Source: Pseudomonadota bacterium (GTDB taxonomy: Bacteria; Pseudomonadota; Gammaproteobacteria; Enterobacterales; Enterobacteriaceae). Taken from it: a DNA stretch of 12,456 nt. Below, piece after piece: positions 5,403 through 12,456 of this stretch. The notes under the pieces were generated by a model. It was not told the origin of the DNA. It worked only from the letters and a program-made list of their open reading frames with translations, and made no database searches. Every line of letters begins with the position of its first letter. Within the stretch, counting starts at the first letter, position 1. The position numbers and the translations under genes are program-made. Location: contig JAEYFY010000325.1 of assembly GCA_023454395.1 (NCBI GenBank), positions 1 through 12,456 of the forward strand. Reading direction: 5' to 3'.

Positions 5403-6107
5403 GTGCAAAAGGATCTATTTTTAAAAAAATGGTTAATGATAACCGTTATTTTTTCCACCCTAATTTTTCCTGCTTTTTCGTGGGCAGGGGGCATTGCTTT
5501 AGGGGCAACACGAGTGATTTATCCTGCTAATGCGAAACAAGTATCGTTAGCAGTCACTAATACAGACGATAAAAATCGTTTTCTTATACAGTCTTGGATT
5601 GAAAATGCAAAAGGTGAAAAAACAGAAGATTTTATTTTAACGCCACCTTTATTTGTAAGTAACCCCAAGAGCGAAAATACATTAAGAATTATTTATGGTG
5701 GTGAAGGGTTACCCAATGATAGAGAAACTCTGTTTTGGTTAAGTAGTAAATCAATTCCTTCTATCAATAAAGATGAAGTTAAAGATAAAAATATATTGCA
5801 AATTGCTGTATTAGCAAGAATAAAAATGTTTGTTCGTCCTGAAGGATTACTCGTGCAATCGGCGGAAGCGCCTAATATGTTGTCGTTTCAGCGACAGGGA
5901 ACTGTGCTGACAATAACTAATCCATCACCTTATTACATTACTTTAATTAATTTAAAGTTAGGCGAAAAATCGCTACCTAACACGATGGTTGATCCAAAAT
6001 CGAGTGTAAATTTAACGCTTCCTTCTGCATCAGGTGGAACCGTGTCTTATCAAACAATTAATGATTACGGGGCAAATACACCTGTTATCAATATTCCCGT
6101 GAATTAA
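5403..6107 (+). CDS. Periplasmic fimbrial chaperone (PapD/FimC family)
   Basis: Binds each pilin in the periplasm by donor-strand complementation and delivers it to the usher. 234 residues. Signal peptide 1-28 (LFLKKW, hydrophobic core, cleavage after FSWA). The mature protein has two Ig-like domains. Arg37 in GATRVIYP and Lys141 in ARIKMFVRP match the catalytic pair of PapD (Arg8 and Lys112) that anchors the pilin C-terminus. The G1 strand is NILQIAVLARIKMF with alternating hydrophobic residues, and NTDDKNRFLIQSWIE is a family motif. The start is GTG at 5403 with AGAGAGG at 5391-5397. An overlapping ATG at 5401 is in another frame and stops after seven codons. The F1-G1 loop (IPSINKDEVKDKN) appears short, as in the FGS class that serves type 1-like fimbriae. 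Confidence 0.94.
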   Translation: MQKDLFLKKWLMITVIFSTLIFPAFSWAGGIALGATRVIYPANAKQVSLAVTNTDDKNRFLIQSWIENAKGEKTEDFILTPPLFVSNPKSENTLRIIYGGEGLPNDRETLFWLSSKSIPSINKDEVKDKNILQIAVLARIKMFVRPEGLLVQSAEAPNMLSFQRQGTVLTITNPSPYYITLINLKLGEKSLPNTMVDPKSSVNLTLPSASGGTVSYQTINDYGANTPVINIPVN

Positions 6108-6109
6108 TT

Positions 6110-6149
6110 AAGTAGGCACAAAATGAAACATTATTGGATATGCCTACTT
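6110..6149 (+). promoter_or_regulatory. Stem-loop before the usher ribosome site
   Basis: AAGTAGGCA (6110-6118) and TGCCTACTT (6141-6149) are a perfect 9-bp inverted repeat; in the 22-nt loop AATG and CATT (6122-6132) can pair as a second small stem. The structure starts 3 nt after the chaperone stop and ends 4 nt before the usher TAGGAGG (6154-6160). Without a T-run it is not a terminator; an mRNA processing site or translational control of the usher is the likely role. Confidence 0.6.
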
Positions 6150-6185
6150 GTGTTAGGAGGATTGCGATGCACTCTATTTCTATAA
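6123..6185 (+). CDS. Possible 20-codon leader peptide overlapping usher start
   Basis: An ATG in the loop of the preceding hairpin opens a 20-codon frame (MKHYWICLLVLGG...) that stops 19 nt inside the usher gene in another frame. The ribosome site is weak. If translated, it would melt the usher upstream region and couple usher translation. It may equally be chance. Confidence 0.15.
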   Translation: MKHYWICLLVLGGLRCTLFL

Positions 6186-8815
6186 CAAAACTTGCTGATT
6201 TTAGAAATACGCTTATTTCTAAAAAATTGCGTACATTGCCAAGTTTTATCGCTGTCTGTGGCTTGATTGCAACAGGGAACCTTTATGCTGATGATTTCTT
6301 TAATCCTGCACTCTTATCAGGTGATACATCATCGGTAGCGGATTTATCACGTTTTGATAAAGGAGAAGGACAGCCTGCAGGAAATTATCGTGTCGAAGTC
6401 TATTTAAATGAAAATTATATTGGTACACAAGATCTCTATTTCGATATAAAAAAACAGCAAACCGGTGTTGTTAGCCTTGATAATACAGGATTAATACCCT
6501 GCATTAGCGTAGATTGGCTGGCAAATAATAACGTTAATATTGATGCTATTCCTGCATTGGCAACATTAAATAAAACACAATGCATTGATTTACCTTTATC
6601 TATCAGCCAAGCATCAACACGGTTTGATTTTGATAGGCAAATCCTTTTTATCAGTATTCCACAAGCTATGCTGGTTAATAATGTGCGTGGGTATATTTCA
6701 CCTGAATATTGGAATGAAGGCATTCCTGCCGCCATGCTCAATTATCGTTTCACTGGAAGCAATAGTCGTAATAGTGATACGGATATACGACATAATAACT
6801 ATTTTTTAAATCTTGATAGTGGCATTAATTTAGGGTTATGGCGTTTTCGAAATGAGGGCACATGGACTCATAATCAAAGTGGTGATCATAGCCATAGCCG
6901 TTGGCGGAGTATTCGTACATATGCGCAACGTGCCATTACATCAATTAAAAGCGAATTAACTATCGGTGACAGCAATACTGATAATGAGATCTTCGATAGT
7001 ATTGGCTTTAGGGGCGCTCGCTTATCGTCTGACGATAATATGCTACCTGATAGCTTAAAAGGATTTGCACCAACAATCCGAGGAATTGCAAATACTAATG
7101 CTCAAGTCACGGTTGAGCAAAATGGTTATGTTATCTATCAAACTTATGTACCACCCGGTGCTTTTGAAATAAAAGATCTCTATGCAACATCAAATAGCGG
7201 TAATTTAAAAGTCACCGTAAAAGAAAATAATGGTACTACCTCTCAGTTTACTGTGCCTTATTCAGAAGTGCCTATATTGCAACGGGAAGGGCGGGTTAAA
7301 TATGCCTTAACCGCAGGGGAGTTCCGCTCAGGTTCACCAATGCAAGAAAAACCTAAATTTGCTCAAGGAACACTGTTATTAGGTTTACCAAAAGGATTTA
7401 CCTTTTATGAAGGTATGCAACTATCTGAAAATTATCAATCTTTTGCATTAGGTATAGGGAAAAACTTAGGCGAGATTGGGGCGATTTCTGCAGATATTAC
7501 TCATGCGAATAGTACGTTACCGGACGGTAGTCGTAAAGAAGGGCAATCTTTACGGTTCTTATATGCTAAATCATTGAATCAATTAGGGACCAATTTTCAA
7601 TTACTAGGCTATCGCTATTCAACGAAAGGGTTTTATACCTTATCAGAAACAGCGTATCAACAGATGAAAGGGTATCGTTTACAAACTCAAGATGGTCCTA
7701 TCGATGTAGAGCCTGAAATTATTGATTACCATAATTTGTACTATAGCAAAAAAGGGCGATTCCAAGTCAATATTAGTCAGCAATTAGGTAATGTTGGCTC
7801 TATGTATTTAATGGGAAGCCATCAAACCTATTGGAACACAGGCGAAACAGAACAGCTGTGGCAGGTAGGTTATAACGGTAATTGGCAAGATATTAGCTAT
7901 AACCTTAACGGTTCTATTAATAAAAATATTGGTGTTGAAAAGAAAGATAAGCAAGTTGCACTATCTGTCTCTATCCCTCTCAATAGCTGGCTGATGGGGG
8001 GTGGAAAAGCAAAAGATATTACTAACTCAAGCAATATGGCTTATGCCACTTATTCTGCTTCTTATGATTCAGATAGCCGTGTTACGCAACAAGCGGGGCT
8101 GAGCGGCACTTTACTAGAAGACAATAACCTTAGTTATAGCATTCACCAAGGCTATACCAATAAAGGCGAAGATGCGTCAGGAAATCTCGCGCTGGATTAT
8201 CGGGGGACCTATGGCAACAGCAACATTGGCTATGGTTATGGTAAGCATTGGCAACAGGTTAACTATGGTACAAGTGGCGGAATTACCTTACATGAAGATG
8301 GTGTGACATTAAGTCAACCATTGAGTGATACCAATATCTTAATTAAAGCAACGGGCGCAGAAGCGGTTCGTATTGAAAATGCCACTGGGGTAAAAACAGA
8401 TTGGCGTGGCTATGCGGTTGTGCCTTATGCCACTGCGTATCGTAATAATCGTGTCGCATTAAATACCACTACGCTAAATGATAATGCCGATATTGAAAAT
8501 GCGGTCGTGAATGTTGTGCCGATTAAAGGGGCATTAGTGAAAACGGAATTCACGACTTATATTGGCGATAAAGCAATGATCACCTTAAAACAGCGTAGTG
8601 GTAAGCCAATTCCTTTTGGCGCCATCGTGAAAAGTGGGGCAACTGCCAGTGGCGGTATTGTGGGTGATAATGGGCAAGTCTTCCTTTCAGGTTTAACAGC
8701 GACGGGGCAATTAAATGTCATCTGGGGAAATGGAATTGATCAGCAATGTATTGTGGATTACCAACTCCCGACTGAAGAGAAAATGATTAAGCGTATTACC
8801 GCATCATGTTCTTAA
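6167..8815 (+). CDS. Outer membrane fimbrial usher (FimD/PapC family)
   Basis: Forms the outer-membrane pore that receives chaperone-subunit complexes, catalyses donor-strand exchange and secretes the fibre. 882 residues, the normal usher length. The signal peptide is long (about 1-41, basic region TLISKKLRTL, cleavage after NLYA). The mature N-terminal domain begins DDFFNPALL with Cys112 and Cys139. The 24-strand barrel follows. GDSNTDNEIFDSIGFRGARL and RGIANTNAQVTVEQNG precede and enter the plug region, and VPPGAFEIKDL at 328-338 is the usher family signature. The C-terminal domains end with Cys861 and Cys881, the usual disulfide. The start is ATG 6167, with TAGGAGG (6154-6160) 6 nt upstream; an in-frame TTG at 6134 is rejected for lack of a ribosome site. 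The gene is intact, without frameshift. Confidence 0.96.
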   Translation: MHSISITKLADFRNTLISKKLRTLPSFIAVCGLIATGNLYADDFFNPALLSGDTSSVADLSRFDKGEGQPAGNYRVEVYLNENYIGTQDLYFDIKKQQTGVVSLDNTGLIPCISVDWLANNNVNIDAIPALATLNKTQCIDLPLSISQASTRFDFDRQILFISIPQAMLVNNVRGYISPEYWNEGIPAAMLNYRFTGSNSRNSDTDIRHNNYFLNLDSGINLGLWRFRNEGTWTHNQSGDHSHSRWRSIRTYAQRAITSIKSELTIGDSNTDNEIFDSIGFRGARLSSDDNMLPDSLKGFAPTIRGIANTNAQVTVEQNGYVIYQTYVPPGAFEIKDLYATSNSGNLKVTVKENNGTTSQFTVPYSEVPILQREGRVKYALTAGEFRSGSPMQEKPKFAQGTLLLGLPKGFTFYEGMQLSENYQSFALGIGKNLGEIGAISADITHANSTLPDGSRKEGQSLRFLYAKSLNQLGTNFQLLGYRYSTKGFYTLSETAYQQMKGYRLQTQDGPIDVEPEIIDYHNLYYSKKGRFQVNISQQLGNVGSMYLMGSHQTYWNTGETEQLWQVGYNGNWQDISYNLNGSINKNIGVEKKDKQVALSVSIPLNSWLMGGGKAKDITNSSNMAYATYSASYDSDSRVTQQAGLSGTLLEDNNLSYSIHQGYTNKGEDASGNLALDYRGTYGNSNIGYGYGKHWQQVNYGTSGGITLHEDGVTLSQPLSDTNILIKATGAEAVRIENATGVKTDWRGYAVVPYATAYRNNRVALNTTTLNDNADIENAVVNVVPIKGALVKTEFTTYIGDKAMITLKQRSGKPIPFGAIVKSGATASGGIVGDNGQVFLSGLTATGQLNVIWGNGIDQQCIVDYQLPTEEKMIKRITASCS

Positions 8816-8831
8816 ATGGTGACATTTTAAG

Positions 8832-8894
8832 ATGAATAATATTGATGACTTTATCCGCAAAGCAAGTTGCTCTGTGATAAAAGAGGAGTTTTAG
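8832..8894 (+). CDS. Possible 20-codon ORF abutting the adhesin start
   Basis: ATG at 8832 opens MNNIDDFIRKASCSVIKEEF, whose TAG stop (8892-8894) touches the adhesin ATG. The adhesin ribosome site lies inside this frame. That geometry would permit reinitiation or coupling, but the ORF's own ribosome site is weak (AAGA only 2 nt upstream). Real translation is uncertain. Confidence 0.2.
   Translation: MNNIDDFIRKASCSVIKEEF
8850..8881 (+). promoter_or_regulatory. Stem-loop before the adhesin ribosome site
   Basis: TTTATC (8850-8855) pairs with GATAAA (8876-8881), and within it AGCA (8861-8864) pairs with TGCT (8868-8871). The outer stem ends exactly where the AGAGGAG ribosome site (8882-8888) begins. 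It is weaker than the hairpins before the second pilin and usher. Confidence 0.3.
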
Positions 8895-9902
8895 ATGTTT
8901 AAAAAAGTATTGTTCGCTGTGGCGCTGATGGGGGGATACTCCGCGGTTGCAGAAGCCGTTACTTGCAGCAGAGGGTGTAACCAAGCGATAGAAACCACGG
9001 TTACACGCCAACTATCGACGAATCAAAATAGTGCTAACTCGACATTCACATCCAATACGGCAAGTGCCAGTGGTGATTATGAGTTACATTTTAATGCGGG
9101 GACGGCTGCCACATGGTTAGCCTATCAAGGTGAGCCAACGCCTTCATCGGGAACCAGACAAAGTACATGGAAATATACCAAGGTAGATGATTATATCTCG
9201 GTGGCTTTAATGCGTAGTGGCTCATGTCATGGTGATGTCTATGCACCGTTTAATATTCAAGAAAAAACACGAGGTAATTGCGATATATTAAATTATCCGG
9301 CACCTCAATCTTCAATAAATTCTTATCGTAGCTATACCGTTAATGTCAGAATTGATCGCCCAATTGTTAATGGTACTTATACCAAGCGTATTTTGATCGC
9401 AAAAGACGGTGTTTGTCAGCCTTATGGTTGTACCGGCGGACCTGTAGTTAATAATATCTATTTTAGTTTAAATGTGACTGTTCCTCAGACTTGTACATTA
9501 AATGCAGGTCAGGTAATTATGGTGAATTTTGGTGCAATCTCTTCGGGGGCATTTGAACAAACAGGAATGAAGCCTGAGGGAGTTAATCCTATTGTGCGTA
9601 ACGTTTCTGTTGATTGTGAAAATATCGAGGCGAGCACAGCATTAACCATGCGATTACAAGCAGATAATTATTCTGGTAATCGATTATTGTCGAATAACCC
9701 AGATGTTGGTTTTATTGTTGAAGATAGCCAGACTGCAAAGATATTAATACCTAATAATTTATCAAGCGTTATTCCATTTGTATTGAATAGTGCCAAATCA
9801 GCTACCGTGGGATTACGCTTTTACCCCATTAGCATCACTGGGAACAAGCCCGCAATAGGACCCGTGACATCTGAAGCGTATCTTCGCGTCGATTTTCCTT
9901 AA
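8895..9902 (+). CDS. Two-domain fimbrial tip adhesin
   Basis: The receptor-binding tip subunit is inferred from position after the usher and from a length (335 residues) about twice that of a pilin. Signal peptide 1-21 (MFKKVLFAVALMGG, cleavage near AVAEA). The N-terminal domain (about 22-195) has six cysteines, at 24, 28, 111, 129, 174 and 179, which could form three disulfides, two of them in tight CxxxC and CxxxxC pairs; I do not recognise it as FimH or PapG and cannot assign a ligand. The C-terminal pilin domain (about 196-335) starts VPQTCTLNAG and has Cys200 and Cys241, the pilin disulfide, ending EAYLRVDFP. It should lack a donor strand and cap the fibre. AGAGGAG at 8882-8888 supports ATG 8895. 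The next gene begins 13 nt after the stop. Confidence 0.85.
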   Translation: MFKKVLFAVALMGGYSAVAEAVTCSRGCNQAIETTVTRQLSTNQNSANSTFTSNTASASGDYELHFNAGTAATWLAYQGEPTPSSGTRQSTWKYTKVDDYISVALMRSGSCHGDVYAPFNIQEKTRGNCDILNYPAPQSSINSYRSYTVNVRIDRPIVNGTYTKRILIAKDGVCQPYGCTGGPVVNNIYFSLNVTVPQTCTLNAGQVIMVNFGAISSGAFEQTGMKPEGVNPIVRNVSVDCENIEASTALTMRLQADNYSGNRLLSNNPDVGFIVEDSQTAKILIPNNLSSVIPFVLNSAKSATVGLRFYPISITGNKPAIGPVTSEAYLRVDFP

Positions 9903-9915
9903 TTGGGGGTAAATA

Positions 9916-10440
9916 ATGATGAAAATAAAATATCTTATGGCATCTCTTTTTATCATAAGTCCTCTGGCTCAAGCGGATTTAGGTGCCATCAACTTAAAAT
10001 TAAGCGCAACCATTGTTTCTAATACCTGTGTGGTAAGAGCCAGCTCTACAAATCAAACGGTTAATTTAGGAACATGGGCTTCTCGGCAATTTTATGCAGG
10101 AGTAGAGCCTGTTACCACGCCAGTTCCTTTTACAATATTTCTTGATAAATGCGGACCTGCTGCAAAATCGGTTGAAGTTCGATTTTCAGGGGTAAAAGAC
10201 AATGTTGATAACTCCTTATTTGCCCTTAATGGAGCAAGTACCGCAACAAAAGTCGCTATTGCCATTTTAGATAAAACGCAAGGCAAAATGTTGCCAGAAG
10301 TTTGGGGTAAACCAGAATTATTATCCGCAAACGCAGACAGTGTGCCATTAGTCTTTTATGCTCAATATGTTGCGACAGGATCATCAGTGACGGCAGGGAG
10401 TGCAAATTCACAAGCAACATTTGAATTGAGGTATGAATAG
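9916..10440 (+). CDS. Minor fimbrial subunit (FimF/FimG-like adaptor pilin)
   Basis: A 174-residue secreted pilin. Signal peptide 1-20 (MMKIKYLMASLFIISPLAQA), mature start DLGAINLKLSATIV. Cys38 and Cys79 form the family disulfide, NQTVNLGTWASRQF and VPFTIFLDKCG are pilin strands, and the C-terminus FELRYE keeps the penultimate Tyr. Two ATGs in a row (9916 and 9919) both suit the GGGGG at 9905-9909. It is the last gene of the operon, 13 nt after the adhesin and followed by a terminator. A pilin placed behind the adhesin is less common than adhesin-last; it may link the tip adhesin to the shaft or anchor the fibre base. Confidence 0.88.
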   Translation: MMKIKYLMASLFIISPLAQADLGAINLKLSATIVSNTCVVRASSTNQTVNLGTWASRQFYAGVEPVTTPVPFTIFLDKCGPAAKSVEVRFSGVKDNVDNSLFALNGASTATKVAIAILDKTQGKMLPEVWGKPELLSANADSVPLVFYAQYVATGSSVTAGSANSQATFELRYE

Positions 10441-10479
10441 ACTTTTCTTTGATGTTATTGATATCTTTTGATTTAGTTT

Positions 10480-10507
10480 CCCCAATTTCGCTTATTGGGG
10501 ATTTTTT
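10480..10507 (+). terminator. Rho-independent terminator of the fimbrial operon
   Basis: CCCCAAT (10480-10486) pairs perfectly with ATTGGGG (10494-10500) around a 7-nt loop and is followed by A and six T (10502-10507). It lies 39 nt after the last pilin stop. On the opposite strand there is no T-run after the stem, so it would be a poor terminator for fliR. Confidence 0.9.
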
Positions 10508-10559
10508 ATTTAAGTGCTTGTACGGCTATAATCCTTGTGTGGATAAAAAGCAGAACGTA

Positions 10560-11342
10560 TCAAGAAACCAACTGCTGTAATATCAATGTAATGCGATTAA
10601 AAGTATCGCTAAAGACACGCTCTGTAAACACAGGCAATGCAGGCATAATCATTGATAATGCTAACATACCGATAGTCAGCGTAAGAGGGAAACCCACCAC
10701 AAAGACAGAAAGTTGTGGTGTCATACGGTTTAGAATACCTAATGAAAGGTTGAGTACTAAAAGTAGGGTGATTAATGGCATGGCTAACATCATACCGTTA
10801 ATAAAGATTGTGCCACCACTTTGAACTAAAGTGAGAATAGCTAAAGAGTTAAAGGTTTGATTTCCAATAGGAACAACATAGAACGTATCAACTAATATTG
10901 ATATTAACCATAAATGACCATCAAATACTAAAAATAGTAATATCGTTAACATATTAAAAATACGTGCCAGAATAGGCATATTAGGGCCACCTGATGGATC
11001 GACGAAGGTGGCAAATGAAAGCCCCATCTGTAAACCAATCACTTCACCAGCATGACGAACAGAAGCAAACGCCAACTGCATTGATAACCCTAGAATTGTG
11101 CCAATCAAAATTTGTTGCAACAGTACCCAAAAGGCAATAATCGAGAATAAAGGCACATTACTTTGCGGTAAGCCTGGTGCAACTAATGCGGTAATTAGAA
11201 AGGCGAGCGCAATGCGAAATTTTTTAGGTGTTTGCTTTTCACTAAAGATTGGCGCAGTGCTAAAAAGGGCGAGTATACGCACAAATGGCCAGAAAAAATC
11301 ACTAATGTAGCCGTTAAGCATTTCACTGGTCAGGGTTATCAT
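10560..11342 (-). CDS. fliR: Flagellar type III export gate protein FliR
   Basis: An inner-membrane component of the FliPQR export gate at the core of the flagellar basal body (one FliR per gate in the known structures). 260 residues, against 261 in E. coli. It is strongly hydrophobic with about six membrane segments. Recognisable runs include FFWPFVRILALFSTAPIFSE at 17-36, the conserved GLQMGLSFATFVDPSGGPNMP in the middle, and GGTIFINGMMLAMPLI later. It starts 5 bp after the fliQ stop, so it is translated from the fliOPQR message. It is convergent with the fimbrial operon; no clear intrinsic terminator is seen after its stop. Confidence 0.97.
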   Translation of the reverse strand: MITLTSEMLNGYISDFFWPFVRILALFSTAPIFSEKQTPKKFRIALAFLITALVAPGLPQSNVPLFSIIAFWVLLQQILIGTILGLSMQLAFASVRHAGEVIGLQMGLSFATFVDPSGGPNMPILARIFNMLTILLFLVFDGHLWLISILVDTFYVVPIGNQTFNSLAILTLVQSGGTIFINGMMLAMPLITLLLVLNLSLGILNRMTPQLSVFVVGFPLTLTIGMLALSMIMPALPVFTERVFSDTFNRITLILQQLVS

Positions 11343-11347
11343 TGCTA

Positions 11348-11617
11348 TTAACCAATCATCCCAGGAATGCTTGTAAATAAGTTATGCATATAATCAATAA
11401 GTAAACTTAACATCCAAGGACCCGCAACTAAAATAGCGGCTAATACAGCCAGGATTTTGGGAATAAACGATAATGTCATTTCGTTTATCTGTGTTGCAGC
11501 TTGAAGCATACTGATCACAAGACCGGTCACCAGAGCGGACAATAAAAGAGGGCCTGCTAGTGATAAAGCGATTTTCATCGCTTCAGTACCTAGTGCTAAG
11601 ACGGATTCTGGTGTCAT
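11348..11617 (-). CDS. fliQ: Flagellar type III export gate protein FliQ
   Basis: A small inner-membrane subunit of the FliPQR gate. 89 residues, exactly the family length, with two long hydrophobic helical segments (about 14-38 and 51-76) separated by the polar QAATQINEMTLSFIPK motif typical of FliQ. TGAGGT upstream of the ATG is a suitable ribosome site. It lies 15 bp after fliP and 5 bp before fliR. Confidence 0.97.
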   Translation of the reverse strand: MTPESVLALGTEAMKIALSLAGPLLLSALVTGLVISMLQAATQINEMTLSFIPKILAVLAAILVAGPWMLSLLIDYMHNLFTSIPGMIG

Positions 11618-11632
11618 GGGATTACCTCAGCG

Positions 11633-12403
11633 CTAATTAAAAAAGCTTTGTGCAAGCGAGCCTAGTATTAATTGCCAACCATCAACTAAAACAAAAAGCA
11701 TCAGTTTAAATGGCAATGAAACTGTGGCTGGTGGCACCATCATCATACCTAACGCCATTAACACACTGGCAACCACTAAGTCGATAATAAGAAAAGGAAT
11801 AAAAATCATAAAACCGATTTGGAAGGCGGTTTTTAGCTCACTCGTAATATAAGCCGGCACCAAAATACGCATTGGTACACTTTCGCGAGTTTCAAACGCA
11901 GGCGCATCGGCAAGACGAGCAAACAGCGCTAAATCAGTTTCACGAGTTTGTTGCATCATAAACTGGCGTAAAGGTTTAGAACCATTTTCTAAGGCTTGCT
12001 CGAAGGTAATTTGATCTTCAGTAAATGGCATATAGGCATCTTGATAAATTTTATCAAAAACCGGTGCCATAATGAAAAAGGTCATAAATAATGCCAAACC
12101 AAGAACAACTTGGTTTGGAGGAGCAGAAGGTGTACCTAAAGCATTACGTAATAATCCAAGGACAATAATAATGCGGGTAAAACTGGTCATCATCAGCAAA
12201 ACAGCAGGAATAAACCCTAAAGCTGTAATGAAGATTAATGTTTGTACTGGTAATGACCAACTTTGACCACCACCCGGTAAAGACTGTGTAATAACACCCG
12301 GAAATTGGGCAAACGCACTGCTAGGTAATAAGATTAAAACCAGCACACTAGCGAAGAGACGCCAACGCTTTAATGCGTTAAAAAAAGTGACACACTGATG
12401 CAT
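11633..12403 (-). CDS. fliP: Flagellar type III export gate protein FliP
   Basis: The core subunit of the FliPQR gate, forming the export channel with FliQ and FliR; unusual in the group for a cleaved signal sequence. 256 residues (E. coli 245). The signal peptide runs through about residue 32 (hydrophobic [16 protein letters not shown]), giving QFPGVITQ as the mature start. Family blocks seen: [42 protein letters not shown], and the C-terminal [20 protein letters not shown]. The ATG overlaps the fliO stop by one base (TAATG), which indicates translational coupling; AAAGG lies 9 nt upstream. Confidence 0.97.
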   Translation of the reverse strand: MHQCVTFFNALKRWRLFASVLVLILLPSSAFAQFPGVITQSLPGGGQSWSLPVQTLIFITALGFIPAVLLMMTSFTRIIIVLGLLRNALGTPSAPPNQVVLGLALFMTFFIMAPVFDKIYQDAYMPFTEDQITFEQALENGSKPLRQFMMQQTRETDLALFARLADAPAFETRESVPMRILVPAYITSELKTAFQIGFMIFIPFLIIDLVVASVLMALGMMMVPPATVSLPFKLMLFVLVDGWQLILGSLAQSFFN

Positions 12404-12456
12404 TATGAGTTGCCTTTATCTCGCTTTAGCGTTTTTTGTAATATTTGAGTAAACAA
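12403..12456 (-). CDS. fliO: Flagellar export protein FliO, C-terminal end (partial)
   Basis: The last 17 codons of a frame entering from the right edge, ending [12 protein letters not shown] before TAA. Position immediately upstream of fliP, the TAATG overlap and the basic C-terminus match FliO, a membrane factor that helps assemble the FliP ring. The rest lies outside the window. Confidence 0.75.
   Translation of the reverse strand: MFTQILQKTLKRDKGNS

Noticed and set aside
6134..6166. Longer usher starting at TTG 6134
   Set aside because: It has no ribosome site and begins in the hairpin loop; ATG 6167 has a strong TAGGAGG at proper spacing.
6585..6809. Frame of 74 codons within the usher gene
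   Set aside because: Out-of-frame shadow of the usher, without ribosome site or recognisable product.
10495..10824. 109-codon frame on the + strand
   Set aside because: It lies mostly antisense to fliR, has no ribosome site and begins in the terminator T-run region; the FliR reading is unambiguous.

Overview
The window looks like Proteus, probably P. mirabilis or a close relative. Three things point there. The coding DNA is A+T-rich with enterobacterial-type flagellar proteins. flgKL and fliOPQR lie close together, whereas in E. coli/Salmonella they are far apart. There is a small helix-turn-helix protein with the SQQQVSRYERG signature of the MrpJ family, which in Proteus links fimbrial operons to repression of swimming. 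The species call is inference, since no database search was possible.

Layout. (1) 51-2663, + strand: flgK and flgL, the hook-filament junction proteins, closed by a strong intrinsic terminator at 2699-2730. (2) 2731-3599: about 870 bp of very A+T-rich DNA with no credible gene but several dyads and repeated 9-mers. (3) 3600-3896, +: the MrpJ-like regulator. (4) 3897-4137: a second regulatory gap with a post-gene hairpin, an 18-bp perfect dyad and a tandem 9-mer ahead of the first pilin. (5) 4138-10440, +: a six-gene chaperone-usher fimbrial operon in the order major pilin, second pilin, chaperone, usher, two-domain tip adhesin, minor pilin, closed by a terminator at 10480-10507. (6) 10560-12456, - strand: fliR, fliQ, fliP and the last 17 codons of fliO, the flagellar export gate genes, convergent with everything before them.

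How it fits together. A complete adhesion organelle with its own regulator sits in the tail-to-tail junction between two flagellar operons. Known MrpJ-family proteins repress flhDC, so this 7.8-kb block could reduce motility when its fimbria is made; that role is inferred for this copy. Inside the fimbrial operon the gaps hold RNA hairpins. Two strong ones lie between the major and second pilin, one lies just before the usher ribosome site, and a weaker one lies before the adhesin. This arrangement suggests that subunit ratios are set after transcription. Both edges of the block carry almost the same terminator tail (GGGGATTTTTT(T)ATT), a possible trace of how the block arrived.

No tRNA, rRNA, insertion sequence, recombinase gene or CRISPR array was seen.
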